Positions 1 through 9,015 of a DNA stretch of 64,000 nt are shown one piece after another. The stretch spans positions 1 to 64,000 of the forward strand of contig NZ_WOWP01000053.1 of the NCBI RefSeq assembly GCF_009741375.1. The letters run 5' to 3'. Positions within the stretch are counted from its first letter, which is position 1. Each line of letters opens with the position of its first letter. The notes beneath the pieces were generated by a model. That model made no database searches. It saw only the letters and a list, made by a program, of their open reading frames with translations, and was not told the origin of the DNA. The position numbers were made by a program, and so were the translations under genes. Origin of the DNA: Flavobacterium rakeshii (GTDB lineage: Bacteria > Bacteroidota > Bacteroidia > Flavobacteriales > Flavobacteriaceae).

Positions 1-305
1 GCCGAGTTCGGATGGTTTAGCCTTGTGCAGTAATTTTTAGCTTAAGGAGTCATAGCCTTGACTTTTTGGTTCGTTTGTGTCAAGACAAAAGAACAGAGTA
101 AAAAATTTATTGCATTTAGATTCTTCCTGTCGTCAGAATGACAACCTCATCTATCATGTCGACAACAGGAGACATCTCCATTCAAAATGTAAAAGAGATT
201 TCTCCACTACACTTCGTTTCGGTCGAAATGGAAAACAGATTCTTTCCTTCGTCAGGATGACAAACATTCCTGTCATTACGAGGAAGAACGACGCGGCTAT
301 CTAAA
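1..305. repeat. Dispersed intergenic repeat cluster, no gene
   Basis: No credible coding sequence is visible. Two related copies of a motif of the form GATTCTT-CC-TCGTCAG-ATGACA sit near 119-144 and 239-265. A third block near 268-300 (GTCATTACGAGGAAG and following bases) resembles the short dispersed repeats common between genes in Flavobacterium. The block near 50-95 holds an imperfect inverted pair around CTTGACTTTTTGG and GTCAAGAC. The open frames through here read the repeats and are not supported as genes. Assignment to a genome-wide repeat family is from memory of related genomes; the internal repetition is seen directly. Confidence 0.5.
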
Positions 306-313
306 TCTACTCC

Positions 314-345
314 AATAAAAAAAGCAGCCCTAAGGCTGCTTTTAG
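314..345 (-). terminator. Rho-independent terminator of glutamate dehydrogenase gene
   Basis: A stem AGCAGCC/GGCTGCT with a CTAA loop lies just past the stop of the leftward gene. Read on the minus strand it is followed by seven T residues. Confidence 0.8.
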
Positions 346-368
346 TGAGTTTTAGTTTAGTTATAATC

Positions 369-1646
369 TTAAGGGAAAATTCCTCTTTGTTTATAAGCCA
401 TTTCAATTCTGGTTAGTGCCTGTATGTAAGCGGCAGTTCTCCAGTCTGTTTGATACTGTACAGAAGTGTTGATTACTTTATTGAAAGCATCTTCAAGTTT
501 CTTTCTCAGTTTCACAATAACATCGTCCATTGTCCATATCTCACCGTTACGGTTTTGCAGCCACTCAAAGTAACTACCAATAACCCCACCTGAGTTACAA
601 AGGATATCCGGAATCATTTGTACACCGTTAGCAAGTAAAATAGCCTCACCTTCGGTATCAATAGGTCCGTTAGCACCTTCTGCAACCACTTTAGCTTTTA
701 CGGTGTTAGCGTTATCTTCGGTAATCTGGTTACCTAAAGCAGCAGGAATAATTACGTCACAGTCAATCCCGAAGAAATCTTCAGACGGGTAATCCTGTGT
801 ACCTTTATAACCTGTAATGGTAGCATTATCACTTTGGTATCTTAATAAAGCTTCCGGGTCAATACCTTCAGGATTATAAATTGTACCTGTAGCATCCTGT
901 ACACCTATAAGTATTGCACCGTTTTTGTGCATAAAGTGTGCAGCCCAGTAACCTACGTTACCAAATCCCTGTACAATATATTTTTTCCCTTCAAGTGAAG
1001 TACCGTTAAGCTTAGCCCACGACTCCAGTGTAACAACTACACCAAAACCGGTAGCACGATCACGTCCTTCAAGACCACCCGATCCTACAGGCTTACCTGT
1101 AACCACGTGTTGGTTTTTAGAACGCTCGCTTGGAGATTTTGTAGACATATAAGTATCTGCAATCCAAGCCATCATTTGTGCGTTGGTATTTACATCGGGA
1201 GCAGGAATATCGTGCTCAGGACCAATATTGTCACCCAGTGCATAGGTGAAACGTCTTGTAATCCTTTCAAGTTCACCCTGAGAGTATTTTTTAGGATCCA
1301 ATTGGATACCACCTTTACCACCTCCGTAAGGAAGTCCGGCAAGCGATGTTTTCCATGTCATCCAGGTAGCAAGAGCCCTTGCGGCATCAATATCTACTGT
1401 TGGGTGATATCTTAAACCTCCTTTGTAAGGACCTAAAGCATTATTGTGTTGTACCCTATAACCGGTAAAAACTTCTACTTGACCGTTATCCATCTTTACA
1501 GGAAAGTGAACTACGATTTCGTTATTTGTAATGGAAAGGATTTTCTTTACGCTTTCATCCAATCCCATAACGGCTGCAGCTTTTTCAAACTGATTCTTTA
1601 CGTTTTCGTACATGCCCACGCGACGGGGCTTTTGAGTTGTTGCCAT
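369..1646 (-). CDS. gdhA: Glutamate dehydrogenase (Glu/Leu/Phe/Val family)
   Basis: The product interconverts glutamate with 2-oxoglutarate plus ammonia in the cytoplasm, linking nitrogen assimilation or glutamate catabolism to the TCA cycle. The 425-residue length is normal for the hexameric family. The substrate pocket is visible as GPYKGGLRYHP (Lys75), TWKTSL (Lys99) and GGGKGG (catalytic Lys111). A Rossmann glycine motif GFGNVG lies near residue 227. The start follows a good Bacteroidota promoter about 55 bases upstream, and a terminator follows the stop, so the gene is probably monocistronic. Cofactor preference (NAD or NADP) cannot be decided by eye. The symbol reflects general usage for this enzyme. 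Confidence 0.95.
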   Translation of the reverse strand: MATTQKPRRVGMYENVKNQFEKAAAVMGLDESVKKILSITNNEIVVHFPVKMDNGQVEVFTGYRVQHNNALGPYKGGLRYHPTVDIDAARALATWMTWKTSLAGLPYGGGKGGIQLDPKKYSQGELERITRRFTYALGDNIGPEHDIPAPDVNTNAQMMAWIADTYMSTKSPSERSKNQHVVTGKPVGSGGLEGRDRATGFGVVVTLESWAKLNGTSLEGKKYIVQGFGNVGYWAAHFMHKNGAILIGVQDATGTIYNPEGIDPEALLRYQSDNATITGYKGTQDYPSEDFFGIDCDVIIPAALGNQITEDNANTVKAKVVAEGANGPIDTEGEAILLANGVQMIPDILCNSGGVIGSYFEWLQNRNGEIWTMDDVIVKLRKKLEDAFNKVINTSVQYQTDWRTAAYIQALTRIEMAYKQRGIFP

Positions 1647-1701
1647 AACAAATTTTTTACAACGTGTGTTCTCTATAACAAAATTGCCTTAAAAAGACGT
1701 A

Positions 1702-1730
1702 CAAATATATGGGAATTCCCAATATACAAC
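1702..1730 (-). promoter_or_regulatory. Putative promoter of glutamate dehydrogenase gene
   Basis: On the minus strand the -7 box TATATTTG matches the Bacteroidota consensus TAnnTTTG exactly. A TTG lies 17 bases upstream. A palindrome GGGAATTCCC lies between the boxes and could be an operator. The remaining bases to 1957 are AT-rich with nothing else recognised. Confidence 0.55.
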
Positions 1731-1957
1731 GCTTTTTGATTAATAATTTTACAAAAAATAAAACCTAAAATTATCATTGCTGTAATTTGAACGTATTTTT
1801 AAGTATTAAAAATATACATATCATAAAATGTACCAAACTTCACAATTACCTAAACCACTAACTATCAACGTGCTATAATGGCAGTTATTTTTTTCCGTAT
1901 TCAAGTTGTAAATAGTTCACTTTTATAATATTATCTTTAGCCGCATTAACTAAAAAA

Positions 1958-2758
1958 ATGGAACTGATAACAGCTTATGCCGGAGCGTGTGCCATTGGTC
2001 TTGTTTTAGGATTAATGGGCGGTGGTGGCTCTATACTTACCGTACCCCTGTTAGTATACGTAATGGGCATAAACCCGGTTTTGGCAACCGGCTACTCGCT
2101 GTTTATTGTAGGCTTCACTGCCGCTTTTGGCGGAGTGCAAAATTTCCTTAAAGGGAATGTTGCCATAAAACAGGGATTACTAATAGCCGTTCCGTCATTT
2201 ATAACCGTATACTGCACCCGTAGGTATATAGTACCTTCCCTACCGCAAATTATTATTGATACTAAGAACGTTACCTTACACAAAGATACGTTTATTATGG
2301 CATTATTTGCTATAATAATGCTGCTTGCAGCACTTTCTATGCTTACAAAAAAAGAAACCGTACAACAACCTGACACCAATAAAGAAAAAACCAGCTATGT
2401 GCGCATACTTCCCTATATCATTTTAACAGGTATAACCATGGGGCTTGTAGGTGCCGGCGGCGGATTCTTAATTATACCTATGCTGATATTTTTTGGCGGT
2501 CTTAGCATGAAAAAAGCAGTAGGTACATCCCTATTAATCATTGCAGTAAACTCCCTAACCGGGTTTTTAGGCGATTTACATAACACAACCATAAACTGGC
2601 AGTTCCTGTTATCTTTTACTGCCATCTCGATTTTTGGTATATTTGTGGGCAGTTACCTGCACAGGTACATAAACGAGAAACAGCTAAAAAAAGGTTTTGG
2701 AGTATTTATACTTGTTATGGCCTGCTTTATTCTCTCAAAAGAAGTTTTTGGATATTAA
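1958..2758 (+). CDS. TauE/SafE-family sulfite/sulfur-anion exporter
   Basis: This 266-residue integral membrane protein belongs to the TauE/SafE (DUF81) permease family, which moves sulfur-containing anions such as sulfite across the inner membrane. It shows the internal duplication of the family: glycine-rich motifs LGLMGGGGSILTVP near residue 18 and LVGAGGGFLIIP near residue 164 begin the two halves. About eight hydrophobic segments are present. It lies 12 bases upstream of a metallo-beta-lactamase/rhodanese gene on the same strand, so the two are probably one sulfur-handling operon. The exact anion is not readable from sequence. Confidence 0.88.
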   Translation: MELITAYAGACAIGLVLGLMGGGGSILTVPLLVYVMGINPVLATGYSLFIVGFTAAFGGVQNFLKGNVAIKQGLLIAVPSFITVYCTRRYIVPSLPQIIIDTKNVTLHKDTFIMALFAIIMLLAALSMLTKKETVQQPDTNKEKTSYVRILPYIILTGITMGLVGAGGGFLIIPMLIFFGGLSMKKAVGTSLLIIAVNSLTGFLGDLHNTTINWQFLLSFTAISIFGIFVGSYLHRYINEKQLKKGFGVFILVMACFILSKEVFGY

Positions 2759-2770
2759 TCTAACCACGAT

Positions 2771-4189
2771 ATGAAAATAGAACAAATATACACAGGCTGT
2801 ATTGCACAGGCAGCCTATTACCTTGAAAGTAATGGCGAAGCTGCCATTTTTGATCCGTTAAGGGAAGTGCAGCCCTACATTGAAAAAGCGGCAAAAGACA
2901 ACGCTAAAATAAAGTACATTTTTGAAACCCATTTCCATGCCGATTTCGTTTCGGGTCACTTGGATCTGGCTAAAAAAACCGGAGCCGAAATTGTATATGG
3001 TCCAACAGCTGCTCCCGAGTTTAACGCTATTATTGCCGAAGACAATCAGGAATTTAAAGTTGGTAAATATACTATTAGAGCTATATATACTCCGGGACAT
3101 ACTTTAGAAAGTACCTGCTACCTGCTGTTAGATGAAAACAATAACATGCATGGTATTATTACAGGAGACACCTTATTTATTGGTGATGTAGGAAGACCCG
3201 ATCTTGCACAGGCTCTTACCAGCGAACTAACGCAGGAGGTACTTGCCTCTCACCTGTTCGATTCGCTTCGCAACAAGATAATGGTATTGCCCGATGAGCT
3301 TATAGTATACCCTAGCCACGGTGCCGGAAGTGCCTGCGGAAAGAACATGAGCAAGGAAACTACCGATACACTGGGTAACCAAAAGAAAACCAACTATGCC
3401 CTAAGGGCAGATATGACTAAAGAGGAATTTACCGCCGAACTACTTGACGGACTGGGAGCTCCTCCTGCCTACTTCCCTCAAAATGTTTTAATGAACATTA
3501 AAGGGTACGACAGCCTTGACAACATTATAAAAAAAGGTGCTACACCACTTACTGCAAACGAACTGGAAGCTACAGCAAACAGCACCGGTGCCATAGTACT
3601 TGATGTAAGACATGAAAACGACTTTGTAAAAGAACATATTCCTAACTCTATATTTATAGGTCTTCATGGAGGTTTTGCTCCTTGGGTAGGTGCGCTTATC
3701 CGCGATGTAAACCAGCCTATACTACTGGTTACTCCCGAAGGTAAGGAAGAAGAAACCATTACAAGACTTGCACGTGTAGGGTTTGATAACACACTAGGCT
3801 ACCTTAAAGGTGGTATTGAAGCATGGAAAGCGGCAGGTTTTGAAACCGAAAGCATCCGCTCTATCTCTCCTGATGAGTTTGCCGAAGGACTGGCTCAAAA
3901 CCCAATCACAGTGGTAGATTCACGTAAACCGGGTGAATTTAGTAACGGTCACGTAGCTGAAGCCGTAAACATTCCGCTTGATTTTGTAAACGAACGTTTT
4001 GCAGAAGTACCTGCTGAGGCCGACTTTTACCTTCACTGTGCAGGTGGTTACCGTTCGGTAATAATGGCATCAATTTTGAAAGCAAGAGGTTACCATAATA
4101 TGATTAATGTAGAGAAAGGTTTTAGCGGAATTAAAAATACAACAGTGCAAACAGTTGTAAGCCAAGCTTCTTCATGCAGTAATTCATAA
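2771..4189 (+). CDS. Metallo-beta-lactamase fold hydrolase with two rhodanese domains
   Basis: The N-terminal domain (about residues 1-240) is a metallo-beta-lactamase fold of the persulfide-dioxygenase type, with metal ligands in THFHADFVSGH (His54, His56, Asp58, His63) and GDTLFIGDVGRPD further on. Two rhodanese domains follow, at about 265-360 and 370-460. The second carries the active-site loop HCAGGYRS with a catalytic cysteine. The equivalent loop in the first reads LLVTPEGKEEE and has no cysteine, so that copy should be inactive in sulfur transfer. With the TauE-like exporter upstream this suggests oxidation or transfer of glutathione- or protein-bound sulfane sulfur in the cytoplasm, with export of the sulfite formed. 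The specific thiol substrate is an inference. Confidence 0.9.
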   Translation: MKIEQIYTGCIAQAAYYLESNGEAAIFDPLREVQPYIEKAAKDNAKIKYIFETHFHADFVSGHLDLAKKTGAEIVYGPTAAPEFNAIIAEDNQEFKVGKYTIRAIYTPGHTLESTCYLLLDENNNMHGIITGDTLFIGDVGRPDLAQALTSELTQEVLASHLFDSLRNKIMVLPDELIVYPSHGAGSACGKNMSKETTDTLGNQKKTNYALRADMTKEEFTAELLDGLGAPPAYFPQNVLMNIKGYDSLDNIIKKGATPLTANELEATANSTGAIVLDVRHENDFVKEHIPNSIFIGLHGGFAPWVGALIRDVNQPILLVTPEGKEEETITRLARVGFDNTLGYLKGGIEAWKAAGFETESIRSISPDEFAEGLAQNPITVVDSRKPGEFSNGHVAEAVNIPLDFVNERFAEVPAEADFYLHCAGGYRSVIMASILKARGYHNMINVEKGFSGIKNTTVQTVVSQASSCSNS

Positions 4190-4200
4190 ATATAAAATAA

Positions 4201-4232
4201 TTGTTAATGCTGCTGTATACCATTTATTTTTA
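4201..4232 (+). promoter_or_regulatory. Possible promoter before first DUF4369-thioredoxin gene
   Basis: TTG at 4201-4203 and TATTTTTA at 4225-4232 are spaced 21 bases apart, a partial match to the Bacteroidota -33/-7 pair. Confidence 0.3.
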
Positions 4233-4271
4233 GATAATTTAGCAGCTTAAATAAAAAACTATAAAAACCAC

Positions 4272-5420
4272 ATGAAAAAATTTCTTCTGTTTGCATCTGT
4301 AGCTGCTTTAGCTGTTTCATGCAACGATTCACTTAAAGAAAACGAGTTCCTTGTTTCAGGAACTATAGATACTATTTACAACGGTAAGCAAGTATTCCTT
4401 AGAGAAGCTCCAAAAGAGCGTAACGCTCCGGGAGTATCTTTAGACACTGCGGTTGTTGAGAACGGTAAATTTACTTTTAAAGGAATGACCGAAACTCCGC
4501 AGGAACGTTTCCTTTTTATAGAAGGTGAAGAACAAAATGCACCTATCAGATTTTTTGCTGAAGAAGGTAATATTGCTGTTAACGTAAATAAAGATACTAT
4601 TTACAATTCTAAAGTTAGCGGTACATTTAATAACGATGTGCTTGCTAAGTACAACAAACTTAATAACGAAGTAAGTAAAAAAGGGCAGGAACTTAGCCAG
4701 GAATACACCAAAGCTTCTCAGGAACAAGACGAAAATGCTATAAAGAAAATTGAAGAAGAGTTTGAAACATTCTCTGACCAGATGTATACAAAATTCAAAA
4801 CTTTTATTGAAGAAAACCCTACAGCAGAAATCTCTATTCAGGCATTTCCTTCTTTATTAAGAAGTCAAAACGCTACTTACGAAGAGCTACAGTCTGTTTT
4901 TGACAAACTGTCACAATCAAGTAAAGACAGTGATTTAGGTAAAAAAATAAGCGAATACCTGGAAAAGAAAAAAGAGGCAGACAACGCTAAATCGGCTACT
5001 TCTGTTGGAAAACAGGTTCCTGATTTTGCTGCCCCAACTCCAGACGGAAAAATGCTTTCTATCAAAGAAGCTATGGGTAAAGTTACTATTATCGACCTAT
5101 GGGCATCTTGGTGTGGTCCTTGCCGTAAAGAAAACCCTAACGTAGTTGCTATGTACAATGAGCTTCATGGTAAAGGTCTTAATATTATTGGTGTTTCTCT
5201 TGATCAGGATGGTGACAAATGGAAACAGGCTATTGCTGCCGATAAACTTACATGGCAACATATCTCTAACCTTAAAGGTTGGGATGAGCCAATTGCAAAA
5301 CAGTTTGGTGTAAACAGCATCCCTGCTACTGTAATACTTGATGCTAATGGTGTTATTGTAGCAAGAGACCTTAGAGGTGATGAGCTTAAAGCTAAAGTAG
5401 AAGAACTTTTAGCTAAATAA
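4272..5420 (+). CDS. TlpA-like thiol-disulfide lipoprotein with DUF4369 domain (copy 1)
   Basis: The N-terminus is a lipoprotein signal (hydrophobic run ending AVSC, lipid cysteine about residue 17), which places it in the periplasm or outer envelope. Residues about 25-240 form the DUF4369 domain plus a charged helical stretch. Residues about 245-382 form an AhpC/TlpA-type thioredoxin domain with the redox centre WCGPC (Cys281, Cys284) and the cis-proline region SIPATVIL. It should reduce or exchange disulfides outside the cytoplasm. Its own promoter region and a terminator separate it from the paralogue downstream, so the three paralogues are probably separately transcribed. Confidence 0.9.
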   Translation: MKKFLLFASVAALAVSCNDSLKENEFLVSGTIDTIYNGKQVFLREAPKERNAPGVSLDTAVVENGKFTFKGMTETPQERFLFIEGEEQNAPIRFFAEEGNIAVNVNKDTIYNSKVSGTFNNDVLAKYNKLNNEVSKKGQELSQEYTKASQEQDENAIKKIEEEFETFSDQMYTKFKTFIEENPTAEISIQAFPSLLRSQNATYEELQSVFDKLSQSSKDSDLGKKISEYLEKKKEADNAKSATSVGKQVPDFAAPTPDGKMLSIKEAMGKVTIIDLWASWCGPCRKENPNVVAMYNELHGKGLNIIGVSLDQDGDKWKQAIAADKLTWQHISNLKGWDEPIAKQFGVNSIPATVILDANGVIVARDLRGDELKAKVEELLAK

Positions 5421-5439
5421 TTCATTTACAACAAAAAAC

Positions 5440-5472
5440 AAAAGGCGCAGTTAACCCCTGCGCCTTTTTTTA
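5440..5472 (+). terminator. Rho-independent terminator after DUF4369-thioredoxin copy 1
   Basis: Stem AAGGCGCA/TGCGCCTT with loop GTTAACCCC is followed by a T run. Confidence 0.85.
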
Positions 5473-5528
5473 TAAATATAATTTAGTAACTTAGGCGTAC
5501 CTATGTAACAAATCAAAACCTTTACACT

Positions 5529-6686
5529 ATGAAAAAAATTCTTGTAATCACCTTAACCGTTTTAGCCATTATGTCCTTTAAAGGCATTGATTTGGCTGGA
5601 AACGAGTTTAAAATTGTTGGGACAGTAAGTACTGATTTTAATGGGCAGAAAGTTTACCTGGCAAAAACTATTAATGAAGAAGTAATGGACAAACTGGACT
5701 CAACTACAGTAAAAAACGGAAAATTTACTTTTAGCGGTGTGGCAGACAAGCCTGAACAGCGACTGATATATTTTGAAGATAAACTAATGGACGGGCAAAT
5801 TGCTCTTTATACCGAAAAAGGAAATATTACCGTAAATGTTAATAGCGAAGACATTCCAAAATCAGTAGTAGGCGGCACATTAAACAATAACGCACTGGCT
5901 AAGTTAAACGTAATACTTATTGAAGTTGGCAAAAAAGAGCAGGCTTTTAAAGATGAACACATGGACAACTTTAATAAAGCCAAATCAGAAGGCGATGTTG
6001 AAACTCAAAACAGGATAGTTAATGAGTACTCAAAACTTACTAAAGAATACAATAAAAAATATATTGCCTTTATAAAAGAAAACCCAAACAGCCTAATATG
6101 TGCAGAGTTGTTTCCTATTATACTTAAGGATCAGGATGCTAAAGCAAAGGATTTGAAACCGGTTTACGATAAAATGGGACCTGAGCCAAAATCTACTCAA
6201 ATGGGGCAGAAAGTAGAAGAATACCTTAACCAAATGTTAGCTAGTGAAAAAGCTATGGAAGCTACCGAAATTGGTAAAACAGCTCCTGATTTCTCGGCTG
6301 CCACTCCAAACGGAAAAACGCTTTCCCTTAATCAGGCTAAAGGTAAGGTTACCATTATTGATTTTTGGGCTTCATGGTGCGGACCATGCCGTAAAGAAAA
6401 TCCTAATGTAGTCGCTATGTACAACGAACTACATGATAAAGGTCTTAACATTATTGGGGTTTCTCTTGATAAAGACGATGCCAAGTGGAAAGGTGCTATT
6501 GAAAAAGATAACCTTACATGGCAACATATCTCTAACCTACAGGGTTGGGACGAACCAATAGCGGTACAATATGGTGTTACATCTATACCAGCTACAGTAA
6601 TACTGGATAAAAACGGTGTTATTGTTGCCCGTAACCTGAGAGGTGAAGCACTTAAAGCCAAAGTAAAAGAGCTTTTAGCGGAGTAA
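5529..6686 (+). CDS. TlpA-like thiol-disulfide protein with DUF4369 domain (copy 2)
   Basis: This 385-residue paralogue of the preceding gene has the same order: signal sequence, DUF4369 and helical region, then a thioredoxin domain with WCGPC (Cys284, Cys287). The thioredoxin domains of the two copies are very similar over about 110 residues while the N-terminal halves have diverged. The lipobox is lost: the hydrophobic leader ends IMSFKG where copies 1 and 3 have VSCN, so this copy should be a soluble periplasmic protein or keep an uncleaved anchor. It is probably an envelope disulfide reductase with localisation unlike its neighbours. Confidence 0.88.
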   Translation: MKKILVITLTVLAIMSFKGIDLAGNEFKIVGTVSTDFNGQKVYLAKTINEEVMDKLDSTTVKNGKFTFSGVADKPEQRLIYFEDKLMDGQIALYTEKGNITVNVNSEDIPKSVVGGTLNNNALAKLNVILIEVGKKEQAFKDEHMDNFNKAKSEGDVETQNRIVNEYSKLTKEYNKKYIAFIKENPNSLICAELFPIILKDQDAKAKDLKPVYDKMGPEPKSTQMGQKVEEYLNQMLASEKAMEATEIGKTAPDFSAATPNGKTLSLNQAKGKVTIIDFWASWCGPCRKENPNVVAMYNELHDKGLNIIGVSLDKDDAKWKGAIEKDNLTWQHISNLQGWDEPIAVQYGVTSIPATVILDKNGVIVARNLRGEALKAKVKELLAE

Positions 6687-6708
6687 TTCTTGCTATAAAA
6701 ACATAAAT

Positions 6709-6737
6709 AAAAAGCCACACTATAGTGTGGCTTTTTC
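6709..6737 (+). terminator. Rho-independent terminator after DUF4369-thioredoxin copy 2
   Basis: Stem AAAGCCACACTAT/ATAGTGTGGCTTT is nearly perfect and flanked by A and T runs, so it may act in both directions. Confidence 0.85.
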
Positions 6738-6798
6738 CGTTTTATAATAATTAGTATATTTATTTTCAAATATTTACATCTTACCAAACTAAACTGTT

Positions 6799-7506
6799 AT
6801 GAAAAAATTACTCCTTATTGGCGCAGCTATACTGGCTGTTTCCTGCAACAACCTTAAAGAAAATGAATACCTTATTACAGGCACTGTAGATTCTGCTTTT
6901 AACGGCAGATATGTTGTTTTAAAAGAAAATGGCGGAAGTATTATAGCCTTAAATACGGTTGACTCTACCACAATAGAAAATGGGAAATTCAGTTTTAGAG
7001 GCACCACAGACAGTATTAAAAGCGGATTCTTTTACATTGAAGGAAAAGAGGAAGACCCTATGGCTCTATACATTGAAAAAGGGACTATTGATATTAAAGT
7101 AGATAAAGATACCGTTTCTAACTCAGTTATTAGTGGTACACTTAACAATGATGCATTTTATAAGTACTTACAGCTTGATAAAGAATTCAATAACCAATAT
7201 TCCAAAATATATAATACTTATAATGATGATTATATGAAAGCGGTTAAAGATAATGACACTATTAATGAAAAAAGACTTGAAAATATATTTGATGATTTTT
7301 ACAAAAAAAACTGTAGCAAATATATTGATTTCATTAAAGAGCACCCTGACTCTGAAGTGTCCCTTTTAGCATTTACCTCCTATTATCGTTATACAAAAAA
7401 CAAAGGCTTTACCTCAATAAATAAAGTTTATCAAACGTTAAGTCAAAAAGTAAAAGAAACCGAAAAAGGTAAAAGACTAGGCGAACTAATTAAAAATATG
7501 GAATAA
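6799..7506 (+). CDS. DUF4369 lipoprotein lacking the thioredoxin domain (copy 3)
   Basis: The 235-residue product begins with a lipoprotein signal (AVSCNN, lipid cysteine near residue 17) and a DUF4369 domain whose opening residues NLKENEYLITGTVDS parallel copy 1. It stops at about the point where copies 1 and 2 enter their thioredoxin domain, so it has no redox cysteines. The ending EKGKRLGELIKNME matches the linker of the longer paralogues, which points to loss of the 3' half by deletion or an early stop after duplication. It may be a non-catalytic relative or decaying. The downstream bases to the terminator show no thioredoxin remnant that I can recognise. Confidence 0.85.
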   Translation: MKKLLLIGAAILAVSCNNLKENEYLITGTVDSAFNGRYVVLKENGGSIIALNTVDSTTIENGKFSFRGTTDSIKSGFFYIEGKEEDPMALYIEKGTIDIKVDKDTVSNSVISGTLNNDAFYKYLQLDKEFNNQYSKIYNTYNDDYMKAVKDNDTINEKRLENIFDDFYKKNCSKYIDFIKEHPDSEVSLLAFTSYYRYTKNKGFTSINKVYQTLSQKVKETEKGKRLGELIKNME

Positions 7507-7568
7507 AGTAAGTAACCAGTAATAAGAACCAAATAGCTTTTAGTATGGCTTACGCTAAAAAATATAAA

Positions 7569-7600
7569 TAAAAATCCCCGCAATTGCGGGGATTTTTATA
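7569..7600. terminator. Bidirectional terminator between convergent genes
   Basis: Stem AATCCCCGCAA/TTGCGGGGATT has A and T tracts on both sides and lies between a rightward and a leftward gene. Confidence 0.85.
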
Positions 7601-7624
7601 TTCCTTTAGTTTCTGTTCTGTAAA

Positions 7625-8506
7625 TCAGCTGTAATCGTCGGGTTCAATGTGTATCAGTACACGCCCTACTCCGGTGATTTGCTTACGCAGGTAATCTTCC
7701 AGTTCATGTGCCAGCTTATGCCCTTGCTTAACTGTTATATTGGCATTTACAATGGCATGAAGCTCTATGTGATATACCATTCCTGTTTTCCTTACAAAAC
7801 ACTTTTCGGTACCCAATATACCTTTTACTTTAACCGATGCTTCTCTTATATCCTCAACCACATCATCATACAAATGCTCGTCCATTATCTCGCCCAGTGC
7901 CGGGCGGAAAATAAGATAACTGTTGTAAATAATAAAACCTGAAGCAAACAGCGCAGCCCAGTCGTCTGCCGACTCATACCCCTTGCCGCAAAAAAGTGCA
8001 ATAGAGATTCCTATAAATGCAGCTATAGATGTTATAGCATCACTACGATGGTGCCAAGCATCGGCCTTAAGTGCCGAACTGTTGGTTTCCTTACTTCTTT
8101 TAAGCACCAACCTAAATGAGATTTCTTTCCAAATGATAATAGCTCCAAGCACGATTAATGTCCAGCTTTTGGGCAAATCGTGTGGTGTTTGTATGTTCAC
8201 TATACTCTCATAAGCAATAACGGTCGCTGCCGTAATTAAAAAGCCCACTACGATAAAGGTGATAAGTGCCTCTGCCCTTCCGTGTCCGTAAGGGTGGTTC
8301 TCATCTGCCGGACGTGTGGAATATTTAATTCCAAACAGCACCAGTATTGACGAGAATATATCGGTGGTCGATTCAATCGCATCGGCAATAAGCGCATACG
8401 AATTACCAAAAAAGCCCGCCGCACCTTTAAACAATGCCAGCAGGGTATTGCCTATAATACTAAAGTAAGTGGCCTTTATGGCTTTATCTATATTCTCTTT
8501 AACCAT
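7625..8506 (-). CDS. Cation diffusion facilitator family metal efflux transporter
   Basis: This 293-residue inner-membrane antiporter exports divalent metals such as zinc, iron or cadmium in exchange for protons. It has about six transmembrane segments followed by a cytoplasmic domain from about residue 215. The intramembrane metal site is visible as ALIADAIESTTD (residues about 39-50) and AWHHRSD (near residue 151). The C-terminal domain contains VYHIELHAIV and RVLIHIEP, typical of the family's metal-sensing fold. The stop is 8 bases from the next leftward gene upstream, suggesting co-transcription with the DUF2231 protein. Metal specificity is not assigned. Confidence 0.92.
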   Translation of the reverse strand: MVKENIDKAIKATYFSIIGNTLLALFKGAAGFFGNSYALIADAIESTTDIFSSILVLFGIKYSTRPADENHPYGHGRAEALITFIVVGFLITAATVIAYESIVNIQTPHDLPKSWTLIVLGAIIIWKEISFRLVLKRSKETNSSALKADAWHHRSDAITSIAAFIGISIALFCGKGYESADDWAALFASGFIIYNSYLIFRPALGEIMDEHLYDDVVEDIREASVKVKGILGTEKCFVRKTGMVYHIELHAIVNANITVKQGHKLAHELEDYLRKQITGVGRVLIHIEPDDYS

Positions 8507-8514
8507 ATAAATTT

Positions 8515-8997
8515 TTACGCAGGATTATAGTCAGAACAATCATCGGCAGGCTTATGTACCCCTGCACCCTGCTCGTATACTACCGATGCTCCAAGGTGAC
8601 CCGCATAGCCTAAAATTATTCCGCCTGCTATTAATAAAATTACAATTAAAACATTAATTATTAACCTGTTTAGTGCTGCAATATATTTTTTAAATACCAC
8701 TAGCAGCAATGCAACCGTGTAAATAATAACAGATACATAGCTCCAGTACTGATGGTTTTGCAACACCTTTGGATCACATATTTTGCGAACCTCAATATTA
8801 TAAGCCAGCTGACCTGTGTAAATACCTGCCCAACCGGTTACAACACCTATAGCAAGCATTACAAAAATGAACCTTTCTAAAAAAATTTTATCATTGCTTT
8901 TTGCCGGATACCTAAGTAGCCCTGCCACCGACGCAAGCAGCAGGGTTACAACAGGCAAATGGACTATAAGCGGATGAAACAGTTCTGTTCTCCACAT
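8515..8997 (-). CDS. DUF2231-type small membrane protein
   Basis: The 160-residue product has four hydrophobic segments (about residues 8-25, 42-62, 86-105, 112-132) and a terminal GHLGASVVYEQG motif typical of DUF2231 membrane proteins. No catalytic residues are obvious. It opens with the pattern HPLIVHLP at residues 8-15, also typical of the family. It sits between a metal transporter and a small lipoprotein on the same strand, so a metal or redox-stress role in the envelope is possible but not shown. Confidence 0.75.
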   Translation of the reverse strand: MWRTELFHPLIVHLPVVTLLLASVAGLLRYPAKSNDKIFLERFIFVMLAIGVVTGWAGIYTGQLAYNIEVRKICDPKVLQNHQYWSYVSVIIYTVALLLVVFKKYIAALNRLIINVLIVILLIAGGIILGYAGHLGASVVYEQGAGVHKPADDCSDYNPA

Positions 8998-9015
8998 ACC
9001 ATTTGTATTTAAGGA

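Noticed and set aside
77..406. Two overlapping short frames left of glutamate dehydrogenase
   Set aside because: They read dispersed intergenic repeats and a terminator.
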